Of a stretch of 23,383 nucleotides of DNA, positions 7,331 to 14,398 are shown piece after piece (position 1 is the stretch's first letter; each line of letters starts with the position of its first letter). The stretch spans positions 1 through 23,383 of the IMG/VR virus record IMGVR_UViG_3300030108_001618. One strand, written 5' to 3'. The notes beneath the pieces are model-generated. The model saw only the letters and a list, made by a program, of their open reading frames with translations. It was not told the DNA's origin and searched no databases. This stretch comes from a virus. A program made the position numbers and the translations under genes.

Positions 7331-9546
7331 TTCTTTTTACTCACTTTCGGCTTGCCCTGTTCGCCGCTTACGGGGGTAGAAGCCTCTGTTTTTATTGAAC
7401 CAGCGATATCACGCTTGATTACGGCCATATTGTCGTCAAGTCGTTTTTCATAAACAGAACTTGCAGCTTTCGCTTTATTACTAACTTGGTCAAGTTCTGT
7501 TTTAAATTTCTCAACTTCAATTCTTTTTCTAAGGTTAACTGACTCCCTATCTCTAGATTGCAAGTCACCCTTTAATTTTTTAATTTCATCAACTGCTTGT
7601 TGCAACTGTGTTTGGAGTTGTCCGACTTGGTCGGTTCTTTCAACAACACCCTCCATATCAAATACTTCTGTCTTCTTGAGAACCTCAATTCTATCAACCA
7701 ATCCTTTCTGATAAGCATCCATATAAAACTCAAGCTCTGCATATCTGTTAGAAGGTAATGTACTACCTGATAGATAAATTACGTCATATTTTCCAACTGT
7801 AATATCATTAAATGTAGTAATTTCATTTGTTTTGTCGTCAATAAGCTTTTTATTAATAACAAATTCACTTAATGAGTTATTAGGCTGTATTACTCTAAAC
7901 ACTTTTTCTTGCGTGTACAACTGCTGCATTAAAGGTATGGCCACTTGAGCTACTTTAGTTAGACCAGCTTCAATATCAGCTAATTTTGATTTAATTTTTC
8001 TTTGTCCAAATTCATCAAGACTAATTGTAGCCTTGTAGGTTTGTGGAGCAGCTTGGGCATTACCCATCATCATTTCATATAATCCTAACTGATGGTCAAT
8101 ATCTTGCTTAGCTACTTGCTCACCGCTATAAAGTTCGTTTGGAAGCGGAGAGGGTTGGACAGGCATTGGTGCGCCATCTGTTGGGTCATAAGGGATTGCG
8201 ACACCAGGCTGAGCCCATTTCTGCTCAAATTCTGACATGTCTACACTACCTTCTGGGACAAGTATCTTAGTATTAGTACTTGTCGTTGCATGCGCTACTA
8301 TTAATGAACGCATTTTATTTATATATTCTTGAAGACCTTTTATCATCCTTACATCAGATTGAGGATAAGGAGTTCTTGTATGTAAACTCATAAATGGTAC
8401 AATTGGATAATCTTCTATTGGAAGTTCTCTGCTGTATAAATGTTTATCTCCCATAATAACGCACATATTGACCCGTTTAATTTGAGTTACAACTGTCTGT
8501 ATTAGTTGTCGTTCAATAAGTTCTGCAAAACTTACTTCTTCAACGTTAATAGGCTCAGGCGCAATAGGAACTTCTGCATTGCCATCTAAACCCATACTCG
8601 TCATACCAGATTCCATTTGAGTTTGATACTGCTGTCTTTGTTGTTCTAGTTGAGATAAAATTACCTTTGCTTGTGCGGGGTCATCAATTATTTCGCCATT
8701 AATTATATATGCTTGTCGTTGAACGTAGCTAGCATATTCTTCTTCATTTAATAATAATTCTTTTTTACTCCACACTTCATAAATCCTATACCTATCAACC
8801 ATTACTTTATAATAACGTTCGTACCCTCTAAGGTATTCAGTATTATCTGTTCTATCTACATCTTCAGGAAAATGAGTAGCCATATCGTTAGCTCTACCTG
8901 TTTCTGGCCTATCATGGTCATAATCACTGGCGTTATTAGCAGCATTTTTAATAGCCTTTTCATACATAGGATATAAGTTAGCAGCTTGCTCTCTAGTAAA
9001 TAATCTAGATATAATAATATTTTCGGCATCATTAAAAAATCTATCTCTACTATTTGGGTCTACGTATACATCAAGTGGGTCTACATCGTGAATACACACT
9101 TCGCCTTTACCCATATCCATCATTGGGTCTTGATATACGTGTATATATCCTAATCCCATTACATAGTAATCATCTATCATTTGCCGTACTGCGGTTCGCC
9201 CATCAGATATATCATACATATACGCAAGCATAGCACTCATTACTTGTGCTACTTTATTGTCAGAATCTTCTCTAGGCGCTACTCTAAATGATGGTCTGTT
9301 TGCAGACATCATTGATTTTGCTGCTTCAACAGCAGGATGTACCCTATTAACAACTACAGGCGCTTGCCCTCTAGCTCTTAATATATCCTCTTGTTCTTTT
9401 GTCCATTGACGCCCAAGTCTAAATTCTTTATCTTCCTTGGCATGCTTTGCCCAGTTGTCGCGTTTAGAGCCATATTTCTGGAATAGGTCTAATGTTTCAT
9501 CGACTAAGGGCTTGCCTGAAAGTTTCTTTTTAACGGTATATGCCAT
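7327..9546 (-). CDS. Portal protein
   Basis: This 739-residue protein lies between TerL and the scaffold gene and has the size of the large podo/myo-type portals. The N-terminus (about residues 20-70, RLGRQWTKEQEDILRARGQAPVVVNR split over two motifs) is typical of large phage portals. About residues 135-150 carry DVDPLDVYVDPNSRDRFFNDA, also seen in this family. The C-terminal quarter is a long charged coiled coil (residues about 630-710), consistent with the portal barrel or crown. It forms the dodecameric ring at the DNA entry vertex, contacting TerL, scaffold and adaptors. A Shine-Dalgarno AGGAG lies about 12 bases before the ATG, slightly long; the stop overlaps the scaffold start. Confidence 0.88.
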   Translation of the reverse strand: MAYTVKKKLSGKPLVDETLDLFQKYGSKRDNWAKHAKEDKEFRLGRQWTKEQEDILRARGQAPVVVNRVHPAVEAAKSMMSANRPSFRVAPREDSDNKVAQVMSAMLAYMYDISDGRTAVRQMIDDYYVMGLGYIHVYQDPMMDMGKGEVCIHDVDPLDVYVDPNSRDRFFNDAENIIISRLFTREQAANLYPMYEKAIKNAANNASDYDHDRPETGRANDMATHFPEDVDRTDNTEYLRGYERYYKVMVDRYRIYEVWSKKELLLNEEEYASYVQRQAYIINGEIIDDPAQAKVILSQLEQQRQQYQTQMESGMTSMGLDGNAEVPIAPEPINVEEVSFAELIERQLIQTVVTQIKRVNMCVIMGDKHLYSRELPIEDYPIVPFMSLHTRTPYPQSDVRMIKGLQEYINKMRSLIVAHATTSTNTKILVPEGSVDMSEFEQKWAQPGVAIPYDPTDGAPMPVQPSPLPNELYSGEQVAKQDIDHQLGLYEMMMGNAQAAPQTYKATISLDEFGQRKIKSKLADIEAGLTKVAQVAIPLMQQLYTQEKVFRVIQPNNSLSEFVINKKLIDDKTNEITTFNDITVGKYDVIYLSGSTLPSNRYAELEFYMDAYQKGLVDRIEVLKKTEVFDMEGVVERTDQVGQLQTQLQQAVDEIKKLKGDLQSRDRESVNLRKRIEVEKFKTELDQVSNKAKAASSVYEKRLDDNMAVIKRDIAGSIKTEASTPVSGEQGKPKVSKKK

Positions 9547-9561
9547 CTTGCAATTTAACTC

Positions 9562-11058
9562 CTACATAGTCATCCAATCAAGGAATTTCTTTTTCTTCTT
9601 TTTATCATACTTTTTTTTGTCATATTCTTTAAGTCTACACGGCTTTGCTCCATCTAATGCTGTCCACACAGCATCCATAACATCATCATGTTTACCTCTA
9701 GGATATGATAGAAATTCTTGTTGGGGTTTTATGTCTTCTGGTCTAAAATAAAATTGTTTTCTAGCAAACATTGGAACCATAGACAATAATCGTTCTGATT
9801 TTCTAGTTCTTGGTTTTACACCAGCCTCTAATCCTGGTATGTATAACCCTTTTTCTTTCATTATGTCTCTTACACCTACACGTAACGCTTCCTGATAACC
9901 TGTTGTTTCTATCTTAATTCGTCTAGGTTTAAATTTTGTAAACGTATCAATAATCATATCGGGTTGTTTAGAAGGAGTAACTCGCTCTCTCTTAATATCT
10001 ATTACGTATTTATTGTTTTCATTGTCTATGCCAATAGTAGCAATAACAAAATAGTCTGCCCTTGATGACAGTGAAGATGCGGGGTCAACGCCAGAATATA
10101 CCTCGACAGGTATTATCTTTTCTTCATCGTCTATTGTTCTAACTAGACACCCTTGTCCATTACGTATTTCATAATCGTAGTGATGCATTTGTATCCACTC
10201 AGGTTTAAACGGTGCGTTATCTGGTGACTGAGCAATATTCATATACTCCTGATAAAATCCATTCAAATTACCAATACTAGCAAACTCGTCTTTTATTTGC
10301 ATTATACGTTCATGTGGAAACCTTTCGGGCCATATACTTTTTTCATCGTCGTCCCATATACTATACCACAAAACATTCCACGAAGCAGATTCTTTTATCC
10401 AATACAAAAAACAATCTTCCGATATAACCGTACCAATCATCACTAATTTACCATCATCTGATAGCGATGGTATTACTGCTTCAGTCATCCATTTCTTGTT
10501 TTTAGCTCTAGCTTCTGGTGTATACGCATTTAGCTCAGACTCAAAGTCGTCTACAATAATTAAGTTAGGTCTTGTATCTCCTTCAATAAAACCCCTAACT
10601 CTTTGCCCTGTACCCACAGCTATAATTCTAGTGCCATTAGCAAGTATAACATCATTGTTTGTCCATCTCTTGGCAGTAGTAGGTCCCATATCTCCAAACA
10701 ACTCTGTAAATTTATCTGAATGCGCCAAATGATATTTAATTCTAGATAAGAAGTTAATAGACTGAGTCTGTGATTCTGATATAATAACAATAAATAAATC
10801 TTCGTCACTATGTTTAAACGCGGCTTTCCATAATGGAAATATAAGTGATGTGGTTGTGCTTTTGGCTGTACCACGAGGGGCCGCTATTGCGACCCTTCGT
10901 TGTTCGTTGTCGGATAAGGACTTGTAGATATTGAAGTGAAAAGGAGGTATCTCCTTCTTGAGGGCTGTTGGGAAGCAGTACCTTCCAAACAATGCCATAT
11001 TAGTATATAACTTTTTTAACGCTTGCTGTTGAGCATAGCGTTCTTCATAGTCACTCAT
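9562..11058 (-). CDS. terL: Terminase large subunit (ATPase/nuclease)
   Basis: A 498-residue DNA-packaging motor. The ATPase half shows a Walker A (APRGTAKST, about residues 60-68), Walker B plus catalytic acid (LIIVDDFE, 166-173) and a coupling motif (VMIGT, 206-210). The nuclease half shows the expected RNase H-like acidic triad: D325 in SGVDPASS, E384 in IKIETTG, and D458/D459 to D462 in GKHDDVMDAVW. The C-terminus is Lys-rich. It overlaps the putative small subunit by 8 bases and is followed by the portal gene, the standard arrangement. Every key residue appears present, so it should be active. Confidence 0.96.
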   Translation of the reverse strand: MSDYEERYAQQQALKKLYTNMALFGRYCFPTALKKEIPPFHFNIYKSLSDNEQRRVAIAAPRGTAKSTTTSLIFPLWKAAFKHSDEDLFIVIISESQTQSINFLSRIKYHLAHSDKFTELFGDMGPTTAKRWTNNDVILANGTRIIAVGTGQRVRGFIEGDTRPNLIIVDDFESELNAYTPEARAKNKKWMTEAVIPSLSDDGKLVMIGTVISEDCFLYWIKESASWNVLWYSIWDDDEKSIWPERFPHERIMQIKDEFASIGNLNGFYQEYMNIAQSPDNAPFKPEWIQMHHYDYEIRNGQGCLVRTIDDEEKIIPVEVYSGVDPASSLSSRADYFVIATIGIDNENNKYVIDIKRERVTPSKQPDMIIDTFTKFKPRRIKIETTGYQEALRVGVRDIMKEKGLYIPGLEAGVKPRTRKSERLLSMVPMFARKQFYFRPEDIKPQQEFLSYPRGKHDDVMDAVWTALDGAKPCRLKEYDKKKYDKKKKKKFLDWMTM

Positions 11059-11809
11059 CTATTGGTTTAGTAGTAGTCCGTGATGCTTCTATATGCGATT
11101 CTTCTTTAACAATATCATCAATCATAGAAACAGATTTAGACTCTATCTTATCTACCGTTTTCTCCATATACTTTTCTTTCATGCCATGCATATCCTGCAG
11201 ATTTTCCACAGCACGCATTATACTAGGGACATCTTTCTTGTCCTTAGCCATTTTAATTGCATCTTCTAATAAATTAAGAGTATACTTTTCATTTAGACCA
11301 TGCTCTTCTAATAAATTAGATAATTCTTCTCGTACCATCCTTTTAAAGACCTCCGATTTCATAGTGCGTCGCCATTTACGTCTTTGAGAGCTAGTTACTG
11401 AGCCTAATGCCCATTCAATAGCTAAATCATAATCTGGCTTTAACGCATACATTGTTGCCAGGTTTTTCATCTTTTGCTGACCCGCCTGGACTTCTATGTA
11501 ACTCTTACCTGTAAAAGTTACATTAGTTTTACGACCAGCAACAATAAGTTTTTTAGAATCATACTTAGGATTATAAAAGGTATAACCCCAAGGAAAACGC
11601 ATATAAATACTAGAACGACCGTCTTCCGCCACATAATCTTTCTTTTTGATGACCTTTGCAACATAATCGTCATCAGAGATTGCATATTCTCCCTCTTCCG
11701 CTTCTTTCCAATATTTAAATTCAATCCCATTATCTTTTGCTTCGTTCTTTCTATAGACAGTATAGACTATCTTGCCTCGGTCTTTATGATTAATTGATAT
11801 ATCGTACAT
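11051..11809 (-). CDS. terS: Putative terminase small subunit
   Basis: This 252-residue protein is placed immediately before TerL and overlaps it by 8 bases. Residues 1-120 are a beta-rich domain; residues about 140-215 are helical and contain KRMVREELSNLLEEHG, then YTLNLLEDAIKMAKDKKDV and AVENLQDMHGMKEK. This helical block is of the type found in phage small terminase proteins that recognise the packaging site. The N-terminal domain is an extra that I do not recognise. The start has no clear Shine-Dalgarno and is coupled to the previous gene by TAATG. Assignment rests on synteny plus the helical block. Confidence 0.7.
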   Translation of the reverse strand: MYDISINHKDRGKIVYTVYRKNEAKDNGIEFKYWKEAEEGEYAISDDDYVAKVIKKKDYVAEDGRSSIYMRFPWGYTFYNPKYDSKKLIVAGRKTNVTFTGKSYIEVQAGQQKMKNLATMYALKPDYDLAIEWALGSVTSSQRRKWRRTMKSEVFKRMVREELSNLLEEHGLNEKYTLNLLEDAIKMAKDKKDVPSIMRAVENLQDMHGMKEKYMEKTVDKIESKSVSMIDDIVKEESHIEASRTTTKPIDE

Positions 11810-12363
11810 TAAACCATAGTATCTAAAAAAGCACTTTGATACCCAGGATTTACTATATCATCCATAAAAGATTCATCAGGCGTTTCATCTAAATAAAACT
11901 GCGATTGTTTTATAAAATGCTCTTCTGTTCCTTTGCCAGCTTCAGTATTCCAATTTTGTTTCCAATAATTAGCTTGCCCTTCTAAATCTTCGGGTATTGC
12001 AGAAGGAATATTTAATAATCCCATTCTTGTTAATGCAGCTGATATATATGGATTATGGTTTTCTTGAGCTAAATCTAAATTTAAAATATCAAAATCAGGT
12101 CTATTTAATTTATCCTGCAAATATTGATTAGCAATTTGAACTCTTTTAGCTCCTTCAGGCCCCGTAGCTCTTTGAACAATATCTTTGTATTTAATGGGGT
12201 CAATTTGCGAAGCTCCAAAAGAATATCCTCCCATCTTATCCATGCCAAGATTGCTTTCTGTTGCAGCTACATTTTTCATAAACTGACCTACATCACTATA
12301 TCCTGCATCAGAGTATAATTTATTAATATCCCGTATTGCTTCTAATGTTTTTTCTTTAGCCAT
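11809..12363 (-). CDS. Lysozyme/lytic transglycosylase-like protein
   Basis: This 184-residue protein has the pattern of the lysozyme-like transglycosylase fold: a Glu in AATESNLG (E36, candidate catalytic acid) followed by YSFGASQIDP (about residues 47-56), matching the usual ES.xG...S.G..Q.. signature. Later sequence YWKQNWNTEAGKGT (about residues 132-146) resembles segments of phage peptidoglycan hydrolases. No signal peptide or membrane segment is seen. It could be an endolysin or a virion-borne hydrolase for DNA entry; its position next to terminase rather than a holin does not decide this. It is coupled by one-base overlaps to both neighbours. Confidence 0.65.
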   Translation of the reverse strand: MAKEKTLEAIRDINKLYSDAGYSDVGQFMKNVAATESNLGMDKMGGYSFGASQIDPIKYKDIVQRATGPEGAKRVQIANQYLQDKLNRPDFDILNLDLAQENHNPYISAALTRMGLLNIPSAIPEDLEGQANYWKQNWNTEAGKGTEEHFIKQSQFYLDETPDESFMDDIVNPGYQSAFLDTMV

Positions 12364-12680
12364 TACTTACTCATTGACCTAGCACGCTCTTTACTGCAGT
12401 TGCAGTTCCATTTACGCAATGCTTTGTTTATTCTGCTGTTTGGGTCGTTAGCCGTCTTCGCTCCCGTTAGTCTACGCTTCATTCCACACATCCTAGCACA
12501 GAAAGAACTTCTTCTTTTAGCAGATTTACTGCCTTTCTTTAGCTTACTTGGCTTCGTAGTAACAGCCATCTTTAGCTTAGAACCAGGGTTTGCAGCTCTA
12601 TACGACGCAATACCCTTTCTATTTAAGCCACCAGATTTGCTTTTACCCGCTTTACGCTGCCATGCTGGTGTTTTAGCCAT
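12363..12680 (-). CDS. Basic four-cysteine phage protein
   Basis: A 105-residue, extremely Lys/Arg/Ser-rich protein opening MAKTPAWQRKAGKSKSGGLN. Four cysteines (C61, C65, C93, C95) could bind zinc. The sequence (WQRK.GKS..GGLN.KG..SY, then SFCARMCGM, then DPNSRINKALRKWNC) is of a conserved family of unknown function that I recall next to terminase genes in other, including marine, phages. Its strong positive charge suggests nucleic-acid binding. It overlaps the upstream 76-residue gene by 8 bases. Confidence 0.7.
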   Translation of the reverse strand: MAKTPAWQRKAGKSKSGGLNRKGIASYRAANPGSKLKMAVTTKPSKLKKGSKSAKRRSSFCARMCGMKRRLTGAKTANDPNSRINKALRKWNCNCSKERARSMSK

Positions 12681-12903
12681 TTTTATTACGTTTCCTTCCT
12701 GAAGCTGTTATTGACCAGTTTACATGATGTGGACCAGTCTTCTTATATGCTTCTCTTTTCGGTATTCTACTGGCTATAGCAGCAGGTCTGCATGCAGGAT
12801 AGGGTCTACCCTTATCTTTTTTCCCACTTCTACCACATTTTTTACCAGTCTTAACATCTCTCCAGTCTTCTTTAAACCATTGAGTCAATCCACCTTTGGC
12901 CAT
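12673..12903 (-). CDS. Small basic protein of a conserved phage family (DUF5872-like)
   Basis: A 76-residue protein with GGLTQWFKEDWRDV at the N-terminus, then CGRSGKKDKGRPYPACRP (C23, C38), and HH at 59-60. The order (L..WF.EDW.D, K.CGRS, YP.CRP) is what I recall of the DUF5872 type, small proteins found in phages and some eukaryotic viruses; I have not verified this by search. It is Lys/Arg/Gly-rich and probably binds nucleic acid or packs into virions. It shares one base with the stop of the 44-residue gene before it. Confidence 0.65.
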   Translation of the reverse strand: MAKGGLTQWFKEDWRDVKTGKKCGRSGKKDKGRPYPACRPAAIASRIPKREAYKKTGPHHVNWSITASGRKRNKNG

Positions 12904-13037
12904 TAGTATGTACCTCCTCTGCGTTTGTACTCCTTAACTAGCCAAGCACTACCATAAGCAGAAGGCCATACTTTGAACTTTTTCTTAGCTAGTGCTTTAA
13001 CTCGTAAATATAGTGATTTATTCTTTGGTTTAGCCAT
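12903..13037 (-). CDS. 44-residue basic protein of a conserved small-protein family
   Basis: A short frame opens MAKPKNKSLYLRVKALAKKKF and continues VWPSAYGSAWLVKEYKRRGG. The combination V.A.AK.KF..WPSAY...WLVKEYK.RGG is a compact motif I recognise from small phage and virus proteins, often fused or adjacent to the DUF5872-like domain. It joins both neighbours by TAATG overlaps (one shared base each), strong evidence of a real gene. Function unknown. Confidence 0.65.
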   Translation of the reverse strand: MAKPKNKSLYLRVKALAKKKFKVWPSAYGSAWLVKEYKRRGGTY

Positions 13038-13231
13038 TAACTGCCGTAACCCATCTTTTTCTTAGTTACAGCGTCTCTGTTGCCTGCTTTCTTTAACATT
13101 TTTCTGTCTACAGCTCCTTTTCCAGCCATAGCTCCCATTTTAGCACCAGCCGCCATTGCTTTTTTAGCTTTAGCTGCAGCAGCCATCCCTGCTTTTGTGT
13201 ATGGATACTTCTTTCCACCTACATCTGGCAT
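13037..13231 (-). CDS. Ala/Lys-rich 64-residue phage protein, first gene of the late operon
   Basis: This protein opens MPDVGGKKYPYTKAGMAAAAK and continues with an Ala/Lys/Gly/Met-rich helix, then VDRKMLKKAGNRDAVTKKKMGYGS. Its VGGKKYPYTKAGM start is a pattern seen in small phage proteins. A strong Shine-Dalgarno (AAGGAGGT) lies 5 bases upstream of the ATG, the best in the late operon, as expected of the first gene. Low complexity and high charge suggest nucleic-acid or virion packing, but function is unknown. Confidence 0.6.
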   Translation of the reverse strand: MPDVGGKKYPYTKAGMAAAAKAKKAMAAGAKMGAMAGKGAVDRKMLKKAGNRDAVTKKKMGYGS

Positions 13232-13260
13232 AATTACCTCCTTGATTTTGGCTAAAGTTA

Positions 13261-13266
13261 ATTATA
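13261..13266 (-). promoter_or_regulatory. Candidate -10 element for the late (minus) operon
   Basis: On the minus strand a perfect TATAAT lies about 30 bases before the first late ATG, leaving room for a short leader with the AAGGAGGT Shine-Dalgarno. No matching -35 hexamer is found at 15-18 bases, so if real it would need an activator or a phage factor. It is a short AT-rich motif in AT-rich DNA. Confidence 0.3.
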
Positions 13267-13300
13267 AACTCAAAATAAAAGCAAGAATTAAATTTTTACT

Positions 13301-13410
13301 TACTACTAGTAGTACTAATAGTACTTACATACGTTTATCTGTTGATACTAGGTACTATATGTTACCAATCTCACTACTACTAGTACTACTATTAGTACTA
13401 CTACGTAGTA
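13301..13410. repeat. Inverted repeat A: ACT/AGT-rich arms
   Basis: TACTACTAGTAGTA at 13301-13314 is a perfect palindrome and runs into AGTACTAATAGTACT (13311-13325). The reverse complement of this block recurs at about 13373-13410 with small insertions (core TATTAGTACTACTA). The two arms could pair around a loop of about 50 bases, and each arm is itself self-complementary. Confidence 0.7.
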
Positions 13411-13440
13411 AAATAAGAAAGTTGAGCAAAAATGCAAGAA

Positions 13441-13461
13441 AAAAATTTTCAAAAAATTTTC
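13441..13461. repeat. Direct A/T repeat (AAAAATTTTC type)
   Basis: AAAAATTTTC (13441-13450) is followed directly by AAAAAATTTTC (13451-13461), inside a run of A residues. In the divergent intergenic region such easily melted, bent DNA is compatible with an unwinding element, but no initiator sites are recognised. Confidence 0.45.
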
Positions 13462-13517
13462 TGTAGAATGGATGCACGTGATATACCATCTATGCCACGG
13501 GGTTGATTTACGGGCTG

Positions 13518-13560
13518 TGGGGGTCAACTCTCGTTGAAACTTGTATTTGTGTTGCCCCCA
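13518..13560. repeat. Inverted repeat B: G5/C5 stem
   Basis: TGGGGG (13518-13523) plus CAAC (13525-13528) pairs with GTTG (13551-13554) plus CCCCCA (13555-13560): 10 bp with one bulged T. An alternative smaller hairpin, TCAAC with GTTGA (13524-13528 with 13533-13537), shares one arm, so the two structures would be mutually exclusive. Confidence 0.65.
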
Positions 13561-13571
13561 GCACTGCCATC

Positions 13572-13666
13572 ACTCATAATCTCAACCAACTAGCTGTATA
13601 CTACAAATACTTGCTGTTTGTTTAGGCATTTGTGCTTGTGGTTGTGGTTGGTTGAGAGTTATGAGT
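13572..13666. repeat. Inverted repeat C: 19-bp arms
   Basis: The arm at 13572-13590 (ACTCATAATCTCAACCAAC) is the reverse complement of 13647-13666 apart from one extra G in the second arm. The arms enclose about 56 bases in which ACAAAT (13602-13607) can pair again with ATTTGT. Confidence 0.75.
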
Positions 13667-13680
13667 TGCGTACAATCGTA

Positions 13681-13721
13681 TTGTATTATACCTTTTTACT
13701 ACACATACTGGTATAATACAA
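13681..13721. repeat. Inverted repeat D: perfect 12-bp arms containing TATAAT on both strands
   Basis: TTGTATTATACC (13681-13692) and GGTATAATACAA (13710-13721) are exact reverse complements around a 17-base T-rich spacer. Each arm holds a TATAAT hexamer, one per strand, pointing outward. It could be a repressor or activator site, a hairpin or part of a bidirectional promoter; no convincing -35 elements are seen. Confidence 0.75.
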
Positions 13722-13745
13722 CTTGTTGTGTCAACCCTCGCTTTA

Positions 13746-13858
13746 CTTATATCAAGCCTAATATTCGCTGTTTTACACTACCTTTATTACTACTCTAATC
13801 ACTACCATCGGTAGTGTAAAAGTATGCTAGCATACCACGAATATTAGTTTGATATAAG
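13746..13858. repeat. Inverted repeat E: long nested stem with a 14-bp palindrome
   Basis: Outer arms CTTATATCAA + CTAATATTCG (13746-13767) and CGAATATTAG + TTGATATAAG (13838-13858) pair over 20 bp with a small internal bulge. Inside, TTTTACACTACC (13771-13782) pairs exactly with GGTAGTGTAAAA (13810-13821), and directly after it GTATGCTAGCATAC (13822-13835) is a perfect 14-bp palindrome. The ensemble would fold into a branched structure of about 113 bases ending just before the early genes. Confidence 0.8.
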
Positions 13859-13937
13859 TATGCGCTCGTTGTCCCTAGGCATAGATATTCTTCCTCTTCT
13901 AGTAGGTGATAATTTTAAATTTACAAAGGAGAAAGAT

Positions 13938-14273
13938 ATGGAAAAGTTACAAGAAATAGTTAACAATTTAAAATTTACTGATACTATGAATCAGCTACTA
14001 TCAAAGATAGTAGCACCAGATGCAGTATCAGTAATACCCTCAAAGAGCAAGAACGGCGTTGAGGGTATTAAGATTTACGGCATTCAATGCTTTAACAAGG
14101 CTCAGCTGATGAAAGATGAAGACTTTTCAGCATTGAATGACGCAATCAAAGCATCATCTAACCATAGTCTGCTTGTACGTCACGATGATGCGTACGAAAC
14201 GCCTATGGTTTGGATTGGCCCAGGTTCTACCAATAACCAATCCAAAGAAGATAAGCAAACGTTGTTTGCTTAA
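13938..14273 (+). CDS. Hypothetical first early protein
   Basis: I choose the ATG at 13938 (111 residues, MEKLQEIVNNLKFTDTMNQL...) because AAAGGAG lies 6 bases upstream (13925-13931). The in-frame ATG at 13860 would add 26 residues but has no Shine-Dalgarno and begins right after a long inverted repeat. The protein is soluble, with N-terminal helices and then a mixed part containing VEGIKIYGIQCFNKAQLM and MVWIGPGS. I do not recognise the family. As the first early gene after the control region it may be a takeover or regulatory protein; that is only positional inference. Confidence 0.6.
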   Translation: MEKLQEIVNNLKFTDTMNQLLSKIVAPDAVSVIPSKSKNGVEGIKIYGIQCFNKAQLMKDEDFSALNDAIKASSNHSLLVRHDDAYETPMVWIGPGSTNNQSKEDKQTLFA

Positions 14274-14298
14274 TCTTCAAGGGAACTTACGTTCCCTT
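14247..14298 (+). terminator. Tandem hairpins at the end of the first early gene
   Basis: GAAGAT+AAGCAAAC (14247-14260) pairs with GTTTGCTT+ATCTTC (14264-14278) around GTT with one bulged A. Immediately after, AAGGGAAC (14279-14286 plus flank) pairs with GTTCCCTT (14291-14298) around TTAC. The first stem covers the stop codon. Only three T residues follow, so termination would be weak; RNA 3'-end stabilisation or processing are alternatives. Confidence 0.5.
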
Positions 14299-14318
14299 TA
14301 AACGTTAATGTATAATTG

Positions 14319-14380
14319 GTGGTGGCAAAAGCTCAAGTGTTGTTACTAGTCCTTTCACTGCTTGGACGAGTAGCCACCAC
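14319..14380 (+). promoter_or_regulatory. Stem-closed RNA leader before the 46-residue gene
   Basis: GTGGTGGC (14319-14326) pairs exactly with GCCACCAC (14373-14380). Inside, AAGC and AGTG can pair with CACT and GCTT, extending the fold. It ends 18 bases before the ATG at 14399. A TATAAT lies at 14311-14316 just upstream, so a transcript could start at this element. No U-tract follows. Confidence 0.5.
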
Positions 14381-14398
14381 TACAACTATGAGGTAAAT

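Larger units (their letters stand above)
13232..13937. promoter_or_regulatory. Divergent intergenic control region / candidate origin
   Basis: About 700 bp without a supported gene separate the minus-strand late operon from the plus-strand early operon. It holds five consecutive inverted repeats (13301-13410, 13518-13560, 13572-13666, 13681-13721, 13746-13858) and an A/T direct repeat at 13441-13461. The position between divergent operons is where phages keep early/late promoters, operator sites and often the origin. No repeated initiator-type iterons or tRNA/attachment core are recognised. An ATG at 13860 opens in frame with the next gene, but I consider it non-coding leader. Confidence 0.55.

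Noticed and set aside
10620-10874. An 84-residue minus-strand frame inside TerL
   Set aside because: It lies within the intact, motif-complete terL frame and has no own start signal.
13301-13410. CRISPR-like array from repeated ACTACTAGTA units
   Set aside because: The units are short, variable and palindromic, with no regular spacers and no cas genes.
13080-13466. A 128-residue plus-strand hydrophobic frame
   Set aside because: It is the antisense of the Ala/Lys-rich late gene and runs into the inverted-repeat region; no ribosome site.
13860-13937. Upstream in-frame ATG extending the first early protein by 26 residues
   Set aside because: No Shine-Dalgarno before 13860, whereas AAAGGAG is well placed before 13938; the extra sequence sits against an inverted repeat.
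13232-13937. tRNA gene or attachment site in the intergenic region
   Set aside because: No T-loop (GTTCGAATC-type) or acceptor-stem arrangement is visible, and no integrase is in the window.
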